A DNA stretch of 64,000 bases from Helopsaltes ochotensis (Eukaryota > Chordata > Aves > Passeriformes > Locustellidae). The notes below the pieces were generated by a model that did no database searches, had not been told where the DNA came from, and was given only the letters and a program-made list of their open reading frames with translations. Where the stretch lies: assembly GCA_013400155.1 (NCBI GenBank), contig VXBM01000240.1, positions 460,741 through 524,740 on the forward strand, written 5' to 3'. This document shows, in pieces, positions 61,471-64,000 of this stretch (positions are counted from its first letter, which is position 1; each line of letters opens with the position of its first letter). A program made the position numbers and the translations under genes.

Positions 61471-64000
61471 TTACTGTTTATTACTCAGGCCAGATACAGA
61501 AACCAACAGGACAATCACATGAGCCCATACAAAGACAGAATGTAATCACTCCAAGTCAGGACAGAGTGATCCCATACATAGTAATTTCAGGTAAAACACA
61601 TTGTGGTAGTTAAAACACAGTATATTAAAGAATCTTTGTAGTATTTTTATCCAGAGTATGAGACAGAATATGAACCCAAGAAATCCTGGTCAAAGTCCTG
61701 GCCCAAATGAATAAAAGGGAGTCCTGTCACCATCTTCAAGGGAGTTAGCATTACTCTGCTGAGGTCTGTAAATTTTCTTAATTGTTCTTTCAATAGCTTG
61801 GCTTCCCTTGGATACATCATCGGAGAAATATTCACAATTGTATTATTAAAGATAATTACCCTTTTTAAAAGAGCAGCAAATCCTTAAAATAATACATCTC
61901 TAAATATTAAATAATGACAACCTACCAGATGAAAAAGCTAGCTCTGAGTGGGAAGCATTTCTGAAGCACTCTATTTGATAGCGAAGGAAGGTACCTTTCA
62001 CAATGCTTTAATAGGACAGTGATTTATCATGTCATTCTCAGCTGAAAACACACACTCCACAAGACAGTATTGCATCACTCCACAGTAAGTTACAATTTCA
62101 AAGGTGATACTTATGAATATAGTAAAACCATCAGATAATTCCAAAATTGATCACTACGGAGATGGCATAATGAACTAACTACATGTTGAAATCTGCAAGA
62201 TCCAAGCAACAGCACATCTACAGGGAGTCACCATTTCCCAGAACAAGTTAGAGAAAAAGAGATGGAACAGATCTAATTTAATCTTAACCACCAAAACTTG
62301 GTCATCTGGGTTCTCTCAACATTTGATGACAAGATCTGAGCACTCTGTATGGAAATTCATCCCAGGCGGTTTAGGGTTAGGTGAATTTCCTCTTGAGGTG
62401 ACTGTTTCTCCCTACCAAACAGAGCTCCCTATGCCTGCCATTTAGATGGGTAACATTCTGTGATCCACCACTCCACTTTGGAGGACAGTCAGCAGCAAAG
62501 CATTTTTCTCATGCCACAAATTCTACTGAGATTTGAGTTCTCGTACAGCACTGGAATAAACCCTTATCCTACAATTTCTTATGACATGAACCAGAACCAT
62601 GAGTATGTATTAATGAAAGAAGGCATAGTGAGGTACTCATTAAGAATAGAGACTTGAACTTCAGGGTATGAGGAGACATTTTGCTACTGGGTAAGTCACT
62701 GTGTACTTACACTGAATTATCTTCTCTGTGGTGGCCTTAAAGGAATATATTTTGTTGAGTTCTTGAGGGATGTATGAATACCAGCTTTGCCCACTCATGT
62801 GCAAGTAGTCTCTGCTCCTCTGGCTATTTTCAGTATTTCATATAGAAATAAGAGTATTAAATACCTACTTTAGAGCAGGTTTTTTCATGCATTCTCCTGT
62901 TACATTTTGTATAACTATTTACTGTTTTGAAAAGGACTTAAAATCTGGCATCCTCTTCCCTAGAAAGCAGCAGTAATTTCTGGGCTAGGGTAAAATTATT
63001 TCTGACTCAAGGAATCTAAAATTTTTAAACACTAACTGGAACTGCAAGAATTTTGAGAAACAGGAACTAGGTAGCTTGGAATCTGATGAAATGCAGGACA
63101 CTCCATCTAGTTTTTGTTCAGTGGGCATTCATGGGGCCAGCACATTTCCTATAGAGCCAGACAAGATGTATGAGCAAGGCTTTGTAAGTAAACACATTTG
63201 CAGTATGTACAACACTACGCACCTCATGAAAAGACATGGAGAGCAGAACCCTGCTCTATGCTTCCCAAAGTTTGGGAGCAGAAAGCTGACAAAAGCTGCC
63301 TCTGTGTCAACAAGACCAGACTGCTGTCAACAAATTGACACAAATCATCAAACACATTTCTCAGGATCTGATTTTGCATATAACAGGGAATGCTGTTAAT
63401 GGAAGACAAGAGATAACAAAGACATCTTCTTCTGGTCTTACTGCACAACAACTGAGGACACTGCAAGACTACCACATGCACAGAGTTACCAATGCTCCCC
63501 ACTGCAGCCACCACTGAATGACCACAGCAGTCTGAACTAAGACATCTTTTCCCAGACCTGGCCACCAAATTTGTATGGGCACTTTTCCCTTAGTGGGACA
63601 GACTTTGCCAAGAATATTCTTTACTTGCAACCTGAACTCATTGAGGATTTATTTAGTCAATAAACATATCTTATTTTTCAAGTAATAAAAGATGACAGGA
63701 CAGGGTCTTGAACTTCAGTCTCTACAACCATGACAAGCATCTTTGCTACCACTTACTCCAGCTAGAAGAAAGTATTTTTCTGTTATTTAGGAGTGATTTG
63801 TACTTTAATGGTTAAATGTAAAAAATATCCCATTTAAAAAAAGAAAAGAATTTCCCAAAGAAAACAGGAAAGCGATCTGTCTGGCAATTCCCAACCAGTT
63901 CTCAATGATATTTTGCAATCACACAAAAATTACATTTTACAATCACAGAAAGAATGAGCTGATGCACACTGTGGGAGAAAATTAATTGAAAATAACTTCT

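Larger units (their letters stand above)
60576..64000 (-). other. LRRK2 intron 6 (partial, runs off the right edge)
   Basis: I searched for the exon 6 products expected from human (VLFERVSEEQLTEFV, VLHCLHSLAIP) and found nothing. The stretch holds the short CR1, repeat copy B and open frames near 63.1-63.6 kb of unknown origin. Exons 1-6 and the promoter must lie beyond 64000. Confidence 0.7.

Noticed and set aside
60600..64000. LRRK2 exon 6 or the promoter
   Set aside because: None of the expected conserved peptides (for example LHVLFERVSEEQL) could be read on the minus strand.
1..64000. CRISPR arrays, operons, insertion sequences or phage-type defence systems
   Set aside because: The window is a spliced vertebrate locus. 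No regularly spaced repeats or bacterial-type gene organisation is present.

Overview
This window is a vertebrate nuclear locus, most likely from a bird. It carries the large multi-exon kinase gene LRRK2 on the minus strand. I read 45 coding exons by eye, all with AG acceptors and GT donors. They correspond one-to-one, with conserved intron phases, to exons 7 to 51 of human LRRK2. The bird assignment rests on fragments of CR1 LINEs, the dominant avian/reptilian retrotransposon, and on compact introns: exons 7-51 span about 48 kb. A non-avian sauropsid is not excluded. The species is not determinable from the sequence alone.

Layout, left to right on the + strand. 1-10.8 kb: no gene recognised. 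It contains a GC/CpG-rich patch at about 7.37-8.15 kb, with a very strong plus-strand splice-acceptor-like pyrimidine tract ending at 8044, and a few candidate but unproven plus-strand exon signals. 10.8-12.34 kb: probable LRRK2 3' UTR with two ATTAAA-type polyadenylation candidates. 12.34-60.58 kb: LRRK2 coding exons 51 (C-terminus) up to 7. 60.58-64.0 kb: intron 6. Exons 1-6, about the first 235 residues and the promoter, lie beyond the right edge.

Along the protein, N to C (high to low coordinates): armadillo repeats (exons 7-17/18), ankyrin region (18-19), a serine-rich linker with the 14-3-3-binding sites (20-22), leucine-rich repeats (23-28), ROC GTPase (29-31), COR (31-38), kinase with the DYG activation-loop motif (38-43) and WD40 propeller (44-51). 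The reading frame is intact, giving about 2,295 residues for this part against 2,292 expected from human. The gene is therefore very likely functional.

The most interesting observations are natural substitutions at positions of human disease-linked variants: Gln at the R1398 site, which restores a Ras-like DxxGQ switch II; Glu at G2385; and Cys at R1628. R1441, Y1699, G2019 and I2020 are unchanged. Repeat features include four CR1 fragments (one old one with a recognisable reverse-transcriptase remnant inside intron 50), a hAT-like terminal-inverted-repeat element, and an 80-bp direct repeat present in introns 6 and 11. I found no CRISPR array, operon, tRNA or rRNA, and no clearly new system.
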